Assembly: GCA_021772515.1 (NCBI GenBank)
Contig: JAJFLU010000036.1
Location: 1 to 64,000, forward strand
Source: Opitutales bacterium
Lineage (GTDB): Bacteria > Verrucomicrobiota > Verrucomicrobiia > Opitutales > UBA2987
Direction: 5' to 3'
DNA: 64,000 bases
In this document: piece by piece, positions 35,401-42,118 of the stretch
How positions within the stretch are numbered: position 1 is the first letter of the stretch
Layout of the letters: every line of letters starts with the position of its first letter
The notes under the pieces: model-generated
Seen by the model: the letters and a program-made list of their open reading frames with translations, nothing else
What the model was told of the DNA's origin: nothing
Database searches by the model: none
Translations under genes and position numbers: made by a program

Positions 35401-38146
35401 CAATTGTCGCCTGCATATTGCCTTTGGTGATACTCACCGAGCCAGTCAAGGCCGTGTAGTCACTACCACCAGTAGCCGAGCCGCCAATCATGTAGCTCAC
35501 CAATACATCCACTTCCGCCACGTTATCCATAGTCACCGTAAATAGACCATTCGTACTCGGCTCCGAAGCCTGCGTCGTAGGAGCAATAGTCACCGCCGCC
35601 GTGTCGTCATTGGTGATCGTGCCGGTGCCGTCCACACCTACGATGCCTTCTGTCACATTGCGACCGCCAGTGGTTAATGTGTTAAACGAGACATTGAAGG
35701 TTTCATTTGCCTCCACCTTCGTATCGCCGGTCGGGGTTACTGTAAAGATTTCACTGGTGTCATTGGCCACAAAGGTCAGGAGCTGGTTAGTCACCGCCCC
35801 GTAATCACTGTCGGCGGTGGTCGCTGTACCGTCCGTGGTGGATACCTGCACAGTTATAGTGGCGTCCACTGCGCTCGATAGTGTCGCCGTGAAGGTCAGC
35901 GCACCGGCATTTTCATTGCCGCTCTCACTGCTCAGAGTCAGTGTCGCACCGTCATTGTCGGCGATGGTCACGGTGGCGGCTGTGGTGGCGTGGGTGTAGC
36001 CGGTGCCGTTTGCCGTGGTGAGGGTTGCGGTCTCGCTGGCTTCAACTATAGCGTCGTTGGCCGGTGTCAGGGTGATTGTGCGGGAGGTTGTGCCTGCGGG
36101 GAAATCTACGGTGAGACTGGGGCCGCCGAGCCAGCTAAAGCCGGTGCCGCCATCGGCAGCGAGCGTGTAATCCGTTCCGGATGTGGTCGAGGCTGTGCCG
36201 GCAACGCTGAGGGTGGCGGTTATGGCCTGGTTACTGGTGCCGCTGAGGGTTACGGTATAGGTGCCGGTATTGGTTCCCGGTTCGGAAGCCGCGTTATCCG
36301 CTGCCGAGCTGACGCTCAGGGAGGGCTCCGAAACGGTAAAAGTGGCCGTGCCATCGGGGCCGGTGGTATCGTAGGCACCGGTCGCTCCAGCTTGTTCGCC
36401 CCGCACACGCCACCAGTATTGCGTGCCCGCAACCAGGACTGTCATGGCATCGCCGATATTGTAAACATCGCCACCAGTGAGGGCCTGACCAACGACAAAT
36501 GTATCGCTACCGCCCAATGCCGCCAAGGCGGACGTATAGGAGATTATGACTCCTGTGAAACCGGCGTCAGTAGATATTTCCACCCGGTGGCTGGCGGTAT
36601 TATTTTCCGGGTCCGACATGGTGAAATTCAGGGTCGGTGTAGTACCGAAAACGGTTTCATTATTATCCGGACCGGGGGCTGTAATGGCCGCCACGGGAGG
36701 ATCGTTGACGGGCGTGATGACGATGGTTTTGTTGGAGGTGTTACTGGCGTTGGTGCCGTCGTTGAAAATGAAGGCTACGGTGCGGTTGCCGGTATTGAGG
36801 TTGGCATTGTTGTTAAAAAAGGTGACCGTGCGGAGGGCGGCCTGAAACTCGGCCACAGTGGCTTCTTGACCGCCGATTACACTGAGTGTGAGGGTATCGG
36901 TCGTCTGGCTGCCCGAGATTTTCGATGTGGCGGGAACTGCCAGCACGTCATTTCCGGTATCAAAATTTCCCGTAATCTGCACCGTAGCTGTGAAGGCGGT
37001 CGAGGGGTCGTCGCCAAAATTGCCATCGGGATCCACAACGGTGAGAGCGGCATCAATGACGATGGCCGCAGCGGCCTCGGTATAGGCAGTATTGCCACCG
37101 CTGGCTGTGACCACTGGGATATCATTGGCATCGGTGATATTTACCACCACCGTGGCAGTATCGGTTTTGTTATTGCCGGTATCGGTAACTGTGATGGTGA
37201 GGGAGTATTGGGTGGTGGTCTCAAAATCGAGGTTGGTATTGCTCGCGACGGTGATCTGGCCCGATTGCTCTTCATTCGCCCCACCCGGATCTGTGGTGAC
37301 GTCGGCAATGCCAAAAATTCCGTCTCCATTACCCCCTGTGATGGTATAGGCAAGAGTGGCTAAGTCACCAATCTGGTTATTGGCTTTAACGGTGCCCACA
37401 ACTGTGGCGTTGGCCGCATTTTCCGCCAAACTGAAGATCACATCATCAAGGGAGGGCGGAGGGCTGAAATTATTGGTTAGACCAAGGAAACCGGCTCCCG
37501 GAGTATTATCGGCCACGGCGGGGGTGGCGGGGTTGGCGAACTGAGTGTTATTGCGCTTCCAGTCGTCGGCATCGTTGGTATCGGTGCCATTGGGGATGCG
37601 GGAGGCAAGGTCCGCCCGACCACCGGGAAAGGTGGTGGAGTTGAGCTCTTCGCTGGTACCATAGGTGAAATCGAATTTGCTGGTGCCGAGAACGCGGACA
37701 TCATCCACAATGGCGGTCCAGAGAACATTGTCGAACGCGCCGAGGTTGGCCACATCAACATCATTGTTTACTACTGCCGTATTGCCGGTAACCAGCAGCA
37801 TGGTTAAGGACTCGTTGGAAAAGGTGCCATCGGCGAATTGATGGACAAAAAATCCATTAGTCTGCACATTGACCGGGATTACATGGTCGACGTTTCCAGG
37901 GTTGAGACCGGGCCCGAAACGGCCGTTGATGACTAGAATCGTGTAGGTGGGGCCGGTAACATCCCCGGCGACCAAGCCAAATACCTCGATAAACTCATTG
38001 ACCTCGGCATTTGCCCCATCCCCGCTATGGGTGGTGGCGTATTCGTTGAGGACGGGCGCGCCCCACGACATCGAGGAAAGTAAGGTGGTGGCGAAAAAAA
38101 CGGAGGCGGTTTTTTTAAACCTGGATAGGGCAGATTTAGTATTCAT
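26429..38146 (-). CDS. Giant exported lamin-tail/Calx-beta-repeat protein, about 3905 aa
   Basis: The start is the ATG at 38144-38146 (an upstream TTG at 38155 is possible). A signal peptide ends near SSMSWGA. A lamin-tail-like domain (PVLNEYATTHSGDGANAEVN) covers about 30-230. It is followed by a cadherin-like domain (ITVASNTNLDFETTTQYSL), a second cadherin-like unit and a fibronectin-III-like part (TQYWWRVRGEQAGA). Then come about 17 Calx-beta repeats, each closing with GTITNDD or a variant; I counted 17 such ends. Further VCBS/cadherin-like repeats (VTVTPVNDPPV) lead to the C-terminal module shared with the 3.4-kaa protein (FPVVRTMPD ... ETYAAWDARFGG ... LTDYAMGFNPKANNSAS). Calx-beta domains bind calcium in other proteins, so calcium-stiffened surface fibres are plausible. 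No catalytic motif is visible. It has its own terminator and a promoter-like motif. Confidence 0.85.
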   Translation of the reverse strand: MNTKSALSRFKKTASVFFATTLLSSMSWGAPVLNEYATTHSGDGANAEVNEFIEVFGLVAGDVTGPTYTILVINGRFGPGLNPGNVDHVIPVNVQTNGFFVHQFADGTFSNESLTMLLVTGNTAVVNNDVDVANLGAFDNVLWTAIVDDVRVLGTSKFDFTYGTSEELNSTTFPGGRADLASRIPNGTDTNDADDWKRNNTQFANPATPAVADNTPGAGFLGLTNNFSPPPSLDDVIFSLAENAANATVVGTVKANNQIGDLATLAYTITGGNGDGIFGIADVTTDPGGANEEQSGQITVASNTNLDFETTTQYSLTITVTDTGNNKTDTATVVVNITDANDIPVVTASGGNTAYTEAAAAIVIDAALTVVDPDGNFGDDPSTAFTATVQITGNFDTGNDVLAVPATSKISGSQTTDTLTLSVIGGQEATVAEFQAALRTVTFFNNNANLNTGNRTVAFIFNDGTNASNTSNKTIVITPVNDPPVAAITAPGPDNNETVFGTTPTLNFTMSDPENNTASHRVEISTDAGFTGVIISYTSALAALGGSDTFVVGQALTGGDVYNIGDAMTVLVAGTQYWWRVRGEQAGATGAYDTTGPDGTATFTVSEPSLSVSSAADNAASEPGTNTGTYTVTLSGTSNQAITATLSVAGTASTTSGTDYTLAADGGTGFSWLGGPSLTVDFPAGTTSRTITLTPANDAIVEASETATLTTANGTGYTHATTAATVTIADNDGATLTLSSESGNENAGALTFTATLSSAVDATITVQVSTTDGTATTADSDYGAVTNQLLTFVANDTSEIFTVTPTGDTKVEANETFNVSFNTLTTGGRNVTEGIVGVDGTGTITNDDTAAVTIAPTTQASEPSTNGLFTVTMDNVAEVDVLVSYMIGGSATGGSDYTALTGSVSITKGNMQATIDVTVVDDFLLEGDEMVDVTLIAATDNASVTASGSATVTIADNEATLSVTPNSAVKPEGSFGSSPPTAFTFTVTRGGDTRGARSATYTVSGGPTNPAATDDFTSNSFEIGTVIVPDGMTSAPVTINVNGDSIKELNEDFTVTLTAPSPNTTITGTPATGTITDDDLASLAVSSPTLAEDGGNMVFNVTLSGSTDASFMVNFDTGNFGTNQATAVTDYGVVNTVLTFAGTPETKMVNVPITDDSIVEANETFMATVSNAVGAGGLPTFGTQSGSGTINDNDTATLTVGSLMLPETNGATIFAFDVALSSVVEGGVAVNIATADLMTPEALAGSDYTMNSTTLNFDGMGPVNGSGEEIETFNVTVTGDQVVEADEDFDVKLSGVVATTANAIGTTDGTGTITNDDMANFSIDDVGPTAEGDSGSQTFGFTVTLDAAVDIPVTVDFATADVDTTEGVDYVITSGTLNFPVGAPGQTMPISVTVNGDTIVELDEDFTVTLSTAGPMTRNVGIPGGPGTGTIQNDDDAFLTLNSPSVAEDDPGGVLTFTALLDLKVDVDVTVPVTTSDGSATAGSDYTALTAQNVTIAKGTLSKTFDVTIKGDSSAEPDEDFDVNFGAITNVGTLRSVTDATGPPDGVGTILNDDAGLSIAADQPNVNDLDEGTGGGMTAYTFTVSRTGPITGANSATWVASGDTANPATADDFPSGFPSGTVSFAPNVGGTQTITVQVNADSTVELDEGFKVVLTAVSNTGTDIATGTATNIITNDDTTSLTVSNEPITEGDTGSQTLGFTATLTNPVQGGVTFDLSTSDTTASDLSDYVAKGPTPFSFGSETMQNQTGSFDVTINGDTLVEDNETFAVNIGNLATVAGQASVASITTVTDGQGTINDDDSATISITGVTLDEGNSAGTTDFVFDVTLSNAVQGAVVVPFTTVDGTAKVSDSDYVAQTSGSVTFPSGSTAIQQITVMVNRDDVVELDEDFDVDLLSITDPSNGGVTFAGGQATEQATGTITNDDTAVISINNVMQKEPTGGSANFVFMVTLTGVVDNTVTYDFVTSDTGGATATSGVDYTAISSMTSAAFSVNGGATQTQNITVTVLDDVLQEGDETFFVDLSNIQAAGRSVNFTGVSSTGFGTGTILEDDVELAISATDADKVEGNGGGAATQFTFTVTRAGDLSVTTTVNYAVTGSMSLPPADANDFSPSGFPMGTVTFNPNSPSEVISIPVSPDDTLERDEDFIVTLSGQNLASRTVITTATATGIIRNDDSATLSLDQASGSIGSQVNFEGSGGSGGGPINFTASLDNLVDFDVDFTFSTAGGGTATPTTDYPIQTTVAVNIPAGSTSATFGVTPVRDTELEPDETFDITFSGITDGGRNVTDSLPLSATGTILNDDEEVNITPLLSSKNEGNAGDTTDLTFTVARTGLSGTAMGFGTPANTPSVNYTVTGAVPGGGGSAAIANDMTGGTFPSAVAVNFGSAEFSKVITVDVNGDNTVELDEGILVTLASPTAGGGSSLVLDGGASTATGTIVNDDFAILSIDDPMDVEDGGPITFTASLDRQVDVDVTFDAATADDTAKTADSDYGMLPVTAQKITAGMTSTTFTVTPTIDTKVEDDETFFANLSNLLAGGRDVSFDSGMVALSIGGGGKSGKKSIGASVAPPPTTIQGTGTITNDDSATLTVSNVSKLEGDSGPTSFGFTVTLSAAVQGGVTVNVDTADNGSASDASDYTANQGSTLTLSGAAESKPFTVAVAGDNLIEGDETFTVDLSNGMAFGAPILGGDFTLVDTGSGAGVGLGTIQNDDTAPVATADSFTVPEDSINFSLDVIGNAGGGQDSDAESDPLTISAVDIPDSGGAVSIDGTLPNNTLDYSPLGDFFGTETFNYTISDGVFAASALVTVTVTPVNDPPVLDTVNPGITIDEGDVSGLVVSTAALSSSDVDDVDTAITYTLQTTPNSGLTLRNNGGAALVATNTFTQDDLVKDRITVEQNGSQFSSGTFTFSVADDDNAEAVDATAIAPETFTITITNVNDPPVLDTVNPGITIDEDQNPAKVVTTTELSSSDVDDADTAITYTVIQIPNNGATLLINGAPCVQGGGNTFTQQDIVDSLIAIQHNGDQFASSTFTFTVTDFAGAEAVDAPAANPETFTITINNVNDSPVASADSFTVLEDTPTALAVIPNTNPGLADSDVDPGDTLTVTAATSPGSAGGTTVVNPGSPNNTVTFSPLADFNSGSGTNDTFTYTITDGNTGTDSALVTVTITPVNDAPSFTNTGGNQSVAEDSGAQTVTGWATSLSTGPANESLQSFTGFGFNVTNDNNALFSSQPAISVSGTTGNLTYTPAADANGSATVTVSLTDDGGTANFGVNTSGDQMFTITVTPELDAPTITGTVAGQAVNDTATVTPFSGVTIGDLDGDNLTVTVQLDDAAKGVLTPVGGGGQFTDNGGGNYSITGVSPTAATTAIQALTFDPTDNRVASGSTETTTFTITAADGTATADATDNTTTVVSTSVNEAPTDITLAGNSVLQFQLVGTVVGSFSVTDPESSDTHTLTLVTGAGSTDNATFAITGNTLKTAAIINVPTTPLSIRVRATDSGPGALTFDKVFSITVAAPPGNPSITAIPNQVGFPGISSSDASFGPPITFTVSDAIDDDGTLAVTTSPTGNTGLVTIGTVSTKGPGGDGTRTLVILPAANATIGASVSVTVTVTDSNSNTATETFNFTVQTEPTFPVVRTMPDVGYVPAVGFNVKIASTPTVGTQFHAVYDVFVSPWTARGFSHTPSSFSSSDSRVLFGPFQDATMRNLSYWLTPNDTASGLKTFNGLTLLQKAAFLFYGRIEIDRVTVETYAAWDARFGGLGGTGADFSGDGIKNLTDYAMGFNPKANNSASTGLPSTSFNGLPAAETEEGVTYALLYYQRNPAADISTDPQGTMGQSTVRYLIQSSIDGLAINDVSKVWTDQASAIQRYLDDQTPVDTDAWIIKAMVPTGGATNMVLRLVVEEVVIP

Positions 38147-38157
38147 GGCAGACAATT

Positions 38158-38195
38158 ATGATTATGATATGTGTAAAAAAAGTATCGGTAGGTTA
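38158..38195 (-). promoter_or_regulatory. Two-part promoter-like motif, copy 2
   Basis: On the minus strand, TAACCTACC (38187-38195), 16 bases, then ATATCATAATCAT (38158-38170), 12 bases before the start codon of the 3.9-kaa gene. It matches copy 1 at 26145-26184 in order, sequence and approximate spacing. Confidence 0.45.
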
Positions 38196-38650
38196 GGCGT
38201 ATTTTAAAAACGATTGTTTCCTGAAAAAAATTAAATGCCTGCATTATGACAATGCAAGTTCTTGGTCCTCAAACGGCAGGTTGTGGCAAAAGAGCTTAAG
38301 TGCTTATTAAATAACAGATAAAAATACTTTATCGCCCAAAAATAGTCGAGCAAAAAAAGAACTGTGGTTTTTTTACAATTTTTTAAAAAATTGGCCAATG
38401 GCAACGGCAAGTTTTCCGACTTGGCCAATTTTGGTGTTCTGAAGTTCCGATTTAGCCATTTTTGCCCATAAATCCTCATCCAGAGACCGGCCAAGGTCAA
38501 TTTCTTTGGATTTTTTGCCACAGTCCCGCGAATGATGAAAAAAGTATTGGCTTTTGCCAAAATAGTCTTTTGTTGTCACAGGTTAAATAGACACAGGCGG
38601 GCCTGGACCCGTAAAAATGATTCTTTCTTTAATTAAATAAGATAACTCAA
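38196..38650. other. AT-rich intergenic region between divergent genes
   Basis: This separates the 3.9-kaa gene from the small-protein pair on the other strand and must contain both promoters. It holds a 16-base AT palindrome (AATTTTTTAAAAAATT at 38377-38392) and two TTGGCCAAT copies (38391, 38421). No intact gene is convincing; a possible transposase fragment on the minus strand is listed separately. Confidence 0.5.
38373..38579 (-). pseudogene. Possible N-terminal fragment of an IS4/Tn5-like transposase
   Basis: A 68-codon frame contains DLWAKMAKSELQNTKIGQV and GKLAVAIGQFFKK. It resembles the N-terminal DNA-binding segment of Tn5-type transposases (W-A-K...L.dtRr..Rlv.lA..la). The match is short and the frame then runs into AT-rich DNA, so this is only a suggestion. 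A real small protein or chance are alternatives. Confidence 0.25.
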
Positions 38651-39118
38651 ATGATGAATAAAAGACTCACAGCAATTACGGTAATTTTTGGCGCGCTTGC
38701 CGCGGTTCTTGCAACGGCCCAGTTAAACAATCTGCAAATTGATGACGATTCTGCGGCCGCGGCACAACCACAACAGCAGCAAAAATTTATCCGCGTCAGC
38801 ACCCTGAACACCAGGGAAGCCAACCAGGAGTTCGAGCAAAATGTGCGCCTCGTGCAAGCTCAAAGGCAGCAGGCAATCGAGCTTAATAACGCAATCCAGT
38901 CGGCACAAACCGATGCTGCCAAAGAAGCCCTCCAAAAAGAGCTGGACCAGGTGATGGCCAAACTCAACGAAAACAACCAGAAAATGCTACAGGCATATGG
39001 TTTTACCCTCACCCGCAGCTATACCCGAGTCATCGAAACCTCCAGTATTTTCATGCTGGTATCCGATGAGGAGGCAAAGCAATTCGAGGAAGCCCAAAAC
39101 AATCAACAAAGCGATTAA
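38651..39118 (+). CDS. Small exported coiled-coil protein, paralogue 1
   Basis: A 155-residue protein. An N-terminal signal peptide (MMNKRLTAITVIFGALAAVL, cleavage near TAQ) is followed by a Gln/Ala-rich linker and a domain of about 105 residues. This domain starts FIRVSTLNTREANQEFEQN, passes through a predicted coiled coil (LVQAQRQQAIELNNAI ... LDQVMAKLNENNQKML) and ends AYGFTLTRSYTRVI ... FMLVSDEEAKQFE. No known family is recognised. The product should be periplasmic. The next gene, 52 bases on, encodes a lipoprotein with the same domain, so the two probably form an operon and may form a mixed complex. No clear ribosome binding site is visible. ATG occurs twice in a row at the start. Confidence 0.75.
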   Translation: MMNKRLTAITVIFGALAAVLATAQLNNLQIDDDSAAAAQPQQQQKFIRVSTLNTREANQEFEQNVRLVQAQRQQAIELNNAIQSAQTDAAKEALQKELDQVMAKLNENNQKMLQAYGFTLTRSYTRVIETSSIFMLVSDEEAKQFEEAQNNQQSD

Positions 39119-39170
39119 TCACAGTAGACTTTATTCAACTTCGACGAAGAGAACCTCTTTATTATATATC

Positions 39171-39740
39171 ATGCGCCCCAACATAAAAATCATTTCAGGG
39201 TCATTGCTCTGCGCGGGAATCTTCTTTCTAGGTTCCTGCTCCAAACAGGGCGCTACCGAAAAAGATGTGGCCAAAGCCGCCTCATCCGCTGCCCCAGCCG
39301 AAAAATCGGCCCCTACCCCTGCGACTACTCCACCTGCCGCAGTTGATAGCGGTTCCGCATCCCCTACGAACACACCAGCGCCAGCTACAGACGCAAGCGG
39401 TCAGCGCTATGTTCAAGTTTCCACCATCAATGGAATCGATGCCAATAATGAATTCCAGCGCAACACCGACTTGGTCCAGGCCCAGAGGCAATTAGTGATT
39501 AACTTGAATGACCAGATTGGCTTGGCCACCTCGAATGAATCTCGCGCCGCCCTCCAGGAGCAGTACGATCAAGCGTTGGCCAAGCTTAACGAAAACAACC
39601 AGCAAATGCTCGAGACCTACGGTTATTCACTCAATCGGAATTATGTCAGAGTGATTGATAAATCACAGATTTTTATGGCTGTAAGTGAAGAAGAAGCAGC
39701 CAGAGTCGAGGCCGATAGCCAAAAGCAGGAAGAAGAATAA
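39171..39740 (+). CDS. Small lipoprotein with the same coiled-coil domain, paralogue 2
   Basis: 189 residues from the ATG at 39171. The frame is open further upstream, but only this start gives a signal sequence with a lipobox (MRPNIKIISGSLLCAGIFFL, then GSCSKQG, with Cys at about 23). A Pro/Ala/Thr-rich linker of about 60 residues leads to a domain of about 105 residues. This closely resembles that of the preceding protein (YVQVSTINGIDANNEFQRN, LVQAQRQLVINLN, ALAKLNENNQQMLETYGYSL, IFMAVSEEEA). The protein is probably anchored in a membrane by its lipid with the coiled-coil domain held away on the flexible linker. The function is unknown. It converges on the Prc gene with 58 bases between stops. 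Confidence 0.75.
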   Translation: MRPNIKIISGSLLCAGIFFLGSCSKQGATEKDVAKAASSAAPAEKSAPTPATTPPAAVDSGSASPTNTPAPATDASGQRYVQVSTINGIDANNEFQRNTDLVQAQRQLVINLNDQIGLATSNESRAALQEQYDQALAKLNENNQQMLETYGYSLNRNYVRVIDKSQIFMAVSEEEAARVEADSQKQEEE

Positions 39741-39798
39741 AGCCCTTCGAGAAAGAATAAATATCGCAAATCCAGAAGGATTAGCGGTCCAAACCAGG

Positions 39799-42021
39799 CT
39801 ATTGAGAAGAAGAGGTTTCGCCCTCTTCTGCCAATGCGCTCGCATCTTTCACACCCATCGCGATATTAATATCCTCCAATTCGGGATAACTTACTTCCGC
39901 AAGTTCCTTTTTTTGAAGCACTTGCAAATAATCGGCAATGACGGCCAAGGTTTCGCGTAAATGTGAATCTTTTTCCAGAGATGGTTTCGCATCCTCATCG
40001 GCAACCACCTCTTCCTCTTCTATTACCGCTTCAGTTTCTTCCCCGAGGTCGTTTTCGGTAACCAAAGCATCATCCCCATTAACGTCTTCGTCTTCGCCAG
40101 TTTCCAGGCTCTCTTCGGCAAGAAGGGGCGAGTCGGGATGCTCTTCTTCATCCTCCTTTTCCTCTTCTTTCAGGCTGACCAAAGTACGGGTGGCCTCCTT
40201 GGCCCGAAACTCGTTGATGTCCTCCATGATTTTATGAAAATCGGGGTCGGCCTGCACCCTGCTCTCACTCGCAGCCCTCAACGGCTCCAGCCAGTTATCA
40301 ACCAGATTGAACCTGGCAAAGGAGGCCTCTTCAATTTTCTTCCAGGGCAGGGCATAATCGTAGAACTTTTCACCCACCTTGTATTCATCCACTATATCCG
40401 GCAATACGATGTCGGATAATACCCCGCGCAACTGTGTACTCGACCCGCCCGGTCTGAAAAACTGGCTTATGGTGACTTTGATGGCTCCCAATTCGCCATT
40501 TCGCACTTCCCTGACATTCTGCACCGTCCCTTTTCCAAAGGTATGGGAGTCGCCCACAATAATCCCGCGCCCGTAATCCTGAATGGCCCCGGAGAAAATT
40601 TCACTCGAACTTGCTGAATTCCGGTTGATCAAAACCATGAGTGGCCCGTCGTAGTAGGTCGCGGAATCGGTGTCGGCCAATACCTGCTTGCCCCCTCCCG
40701 TATTTTCCACCTGCACAACCGGACCGCGGTCAAAAAACAATCCCGCTATGGCCACCGCCTCATCCAGACTCCCGCCAGAATTATTCCTGATGTCCATTAC
40801 CACCGCATCAATTTCCTCGTCCTTCAATTTCTCGATCAGGCGGCGAACATCGGCGGAGCAGCTTTTATAGTCGGTCTCCCCATTCTTGCGACCCGAAAAA
40901 TCGATATAAAAGGAGGGCAACCGTATCACGCCGATGAGGTATTGCCGGGGGTTGTTGGGGTCTTCGTGAACTTGCACCGGGTAGGTGTAGGCTTTGGCCT
41001 CCCCGTCCTTTATGACGATTTTATCGCGCACAATCGGGATTTCCTTGCGCACTGTTTTATCCATTTCCTCTCTCACAACTGTGAGCAAAACCTCTGTGCC
41101 CCTTTGGCCCCGGATGTGTTTGACGACATCTCGCAATTTCATGTCGATCACATCTACGGATTCCCCATCCGCCTGAGTTACGGTGATTATTTTGTCATTC
41201 ACCTTGAGCAAACCACTTTTTTCGGCAGGGCCTCCGGGCATGAGCTTTTGCACCTTCGTCATCCCATACTCACTGCGCAATACCGCGCCAATGCCTTCCA
41301 GAGACAGCGAGGTCGCGATGCGGAAATCCTCCAGGGCGTCGGGCGAATAATACGATGAATGGGGATCGAGCGCAGTCGAAAAGGCATTCAGAAAAATTGA
41401 CGCGATTTCCATGCTGTCCAGTTCACTCAGATATTTTTCACCGAGGTCATACCTTTTGTGGAGTTTTTCCCGGGCTTCCCCGATTTCGCCGAGGGTTTGC
41501 TTGAGGTTCAGCAACTGATATTTGATACGCCGCCGCCAGCGCTCTTCCATCACAGTCTCATCGGTGGCGAATTCTCTCTTTTTCCGATCGATTTCGAGGC
41601 TCTCATCGATACTGAAATCATGCGCGGCATCGATCCACTTGCGGATCGTCGGCTGGCGCTTCGTAAACCGGTTCGCATAGCTGCCCAGCACAGCGTTCAA
41701 GGCGCTGCAACTCGAAGCCCTCGCCAGATCGTCGAGCCTTGTCCCGTAGCTGTCACGAAGCCCTTCCACATCGGATTCGAGGAAATAAAGCTTACCCGGA
41801 TCGAGTGTCTTGATGAAGTTATCCAGAGTGCGTTGGCTCAACTCATCGTCGAAAACATCGGCCTCGTAATGCATTCTCAAATAGCCTCCGATAAAATCAT
41901 TGATCTGCCTGCAATTGAGGGCCAAAGACTCGGAACTGGACGCAATCAAGGCGATCACCCCAAGCCACATGGGGGCAAACACACTTTTCCGGTCAAACCG
42001 ATGGCGTCCAAAATATCGCAT
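39799..42021 (-). CDS. prc: Tail-specific (carboxy-terminal processing) protease Prc
   Basis: About 740 residues from the ATG at 42019-42021. This start is chosen because AAGAG lies before it and a signal-like sequence follows (FAPMWLGVIALIASSSESLA); a GTG 12 codons earlier is the alternative. The N-terminal helical part contains TLDPGKLYFLESDV, and a PDZ domain lies at about 238-325 (LMPGGPAEKSGLLKVNDKI). The S41 catalytic domain follows, with Ser about 471 in NRNSASSSEIF, Asp about 482 in AIQDYGRG and Lys about 497 in TFGKGTVQ, matching the Ser/Asp/Lys set of E. coli Prc. Prc degrades or trims periplasmic proteins from their C-terminus. Unusually, about residues 615-685 are extremely acidic (EEEKEDEEEHPDSP, EAVIEEEEVVADEDA). 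It lies 97 bases after the giant gene in the same direction, so co-transcription is plausible. Confidence 0.92.
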   Translation of the reverse strand: MRYFGRHRFDRKSVFAPMWLGVIALIASSSESLALNCRQINDFIGGYLRMHYEADVFDDELSQRTLDNFIKTLDPGKLYFLESDVEGLRDSYGTRLDDLARASSCSALNAVLGSYANRFTKRQPTIRKWIDAAHDFSIDESLEIDRKKREFATDETVMEERWRRRIKYQLLNLKQTLGEIGEAREKLHKRYDLGEKYLSELDSMEIASIFLNAFSTALDPHSSYYSPDALEDFRIATSLSLEGIGAVLRSEYGMTKVQKLMPGGPAEKSGLLKVNDKIITVTQADGESVDVIDMKLRDVVKHIRGQRGTEVLLTVVREEMDKTVRKEIPIVRDKIVIKDGEAKAYTYPVQVHEDPNNPRQYLIGVIRLPSFYIDFSGRKNGETDYKSCSADVRRLIEKLKDEEIDAVVMDIRNNSGGSLDEAVAIAGLFFDRGPVVQVENTGGGKQVLADTDSATYYDGPLMVLINRNSASSSEIFSGAIQDYGRGIIVGDSHTFGKGTVQNVREVRNGELGAIKVTISQFFRPGGSSTQLRGVLSDIVLPDIVDEYKVGEKFYDYALPWKKIEEASFARFNLVDNWLEPLRAASESRVQADPDFHKIMEDINEFRAKEATRTLVSLKEEEKEDEEEHPDSPLLAEESLETGEDEDVNGDDALVTENDLGEETEAVIEEEEVVADEDAKPSLEKDSHLRETLAVIADYLQVLQKKELAEVSYPELEDINIAMGVKDASALAEEGETSSSQ
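39808..39829. terminator. Hairpin at the convergent 3' ends
   Basis: AGAAGAGG and CCTCTTCT form an 8-bp stem inside the last codons of prc, between the convergent stops at 39740 and 39801. No T-run follows on either strand, so termination by this hairpin alone is uncertain. Confidence 0.3.
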
Positions 42022-42118
42022 AATTAACTCTTCAATGAAATCCGCAGACACGGACACACCGCCGCCACAACCTTAACAGGCTGCCCGGGCCTCTGTCAGA
42101 CATTGATATTCGTTGTGA

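Noticed and set aside
35990-37363. Plus-strand open frame of 457 codons opposite the 3.9-kaa gene
   Set aside because: It has a low-complexity composition (runs of Gly/Arg/Val) with no domain pattern, and lies fully antisense to a well-supported repeat protein. Biased codon use in such genes opens the opposite frames.
38231-38560. Minus-strand frame of 109 codons in the AT-rich spacer
   Set aside because: Its amino-acid pattern is what AT-rich DNA gives by chance, and it overlaps a more protein-like frame at 38373-38579.
38997-39170. Upstream extension of the small lipoprotein gene
   Set aside because: The frame is open there, but the stretch overlaps the preceding gene in another frame and would bury the lipobox signal peptide that starts at 39171.
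42022-42118. Terminator between the giant gene and prc
   Set aside because: The only symmetry is a GCCCGGGC core with poor flanking pairs and no T-run, so I do not call a terminator and leave co-transcription open.
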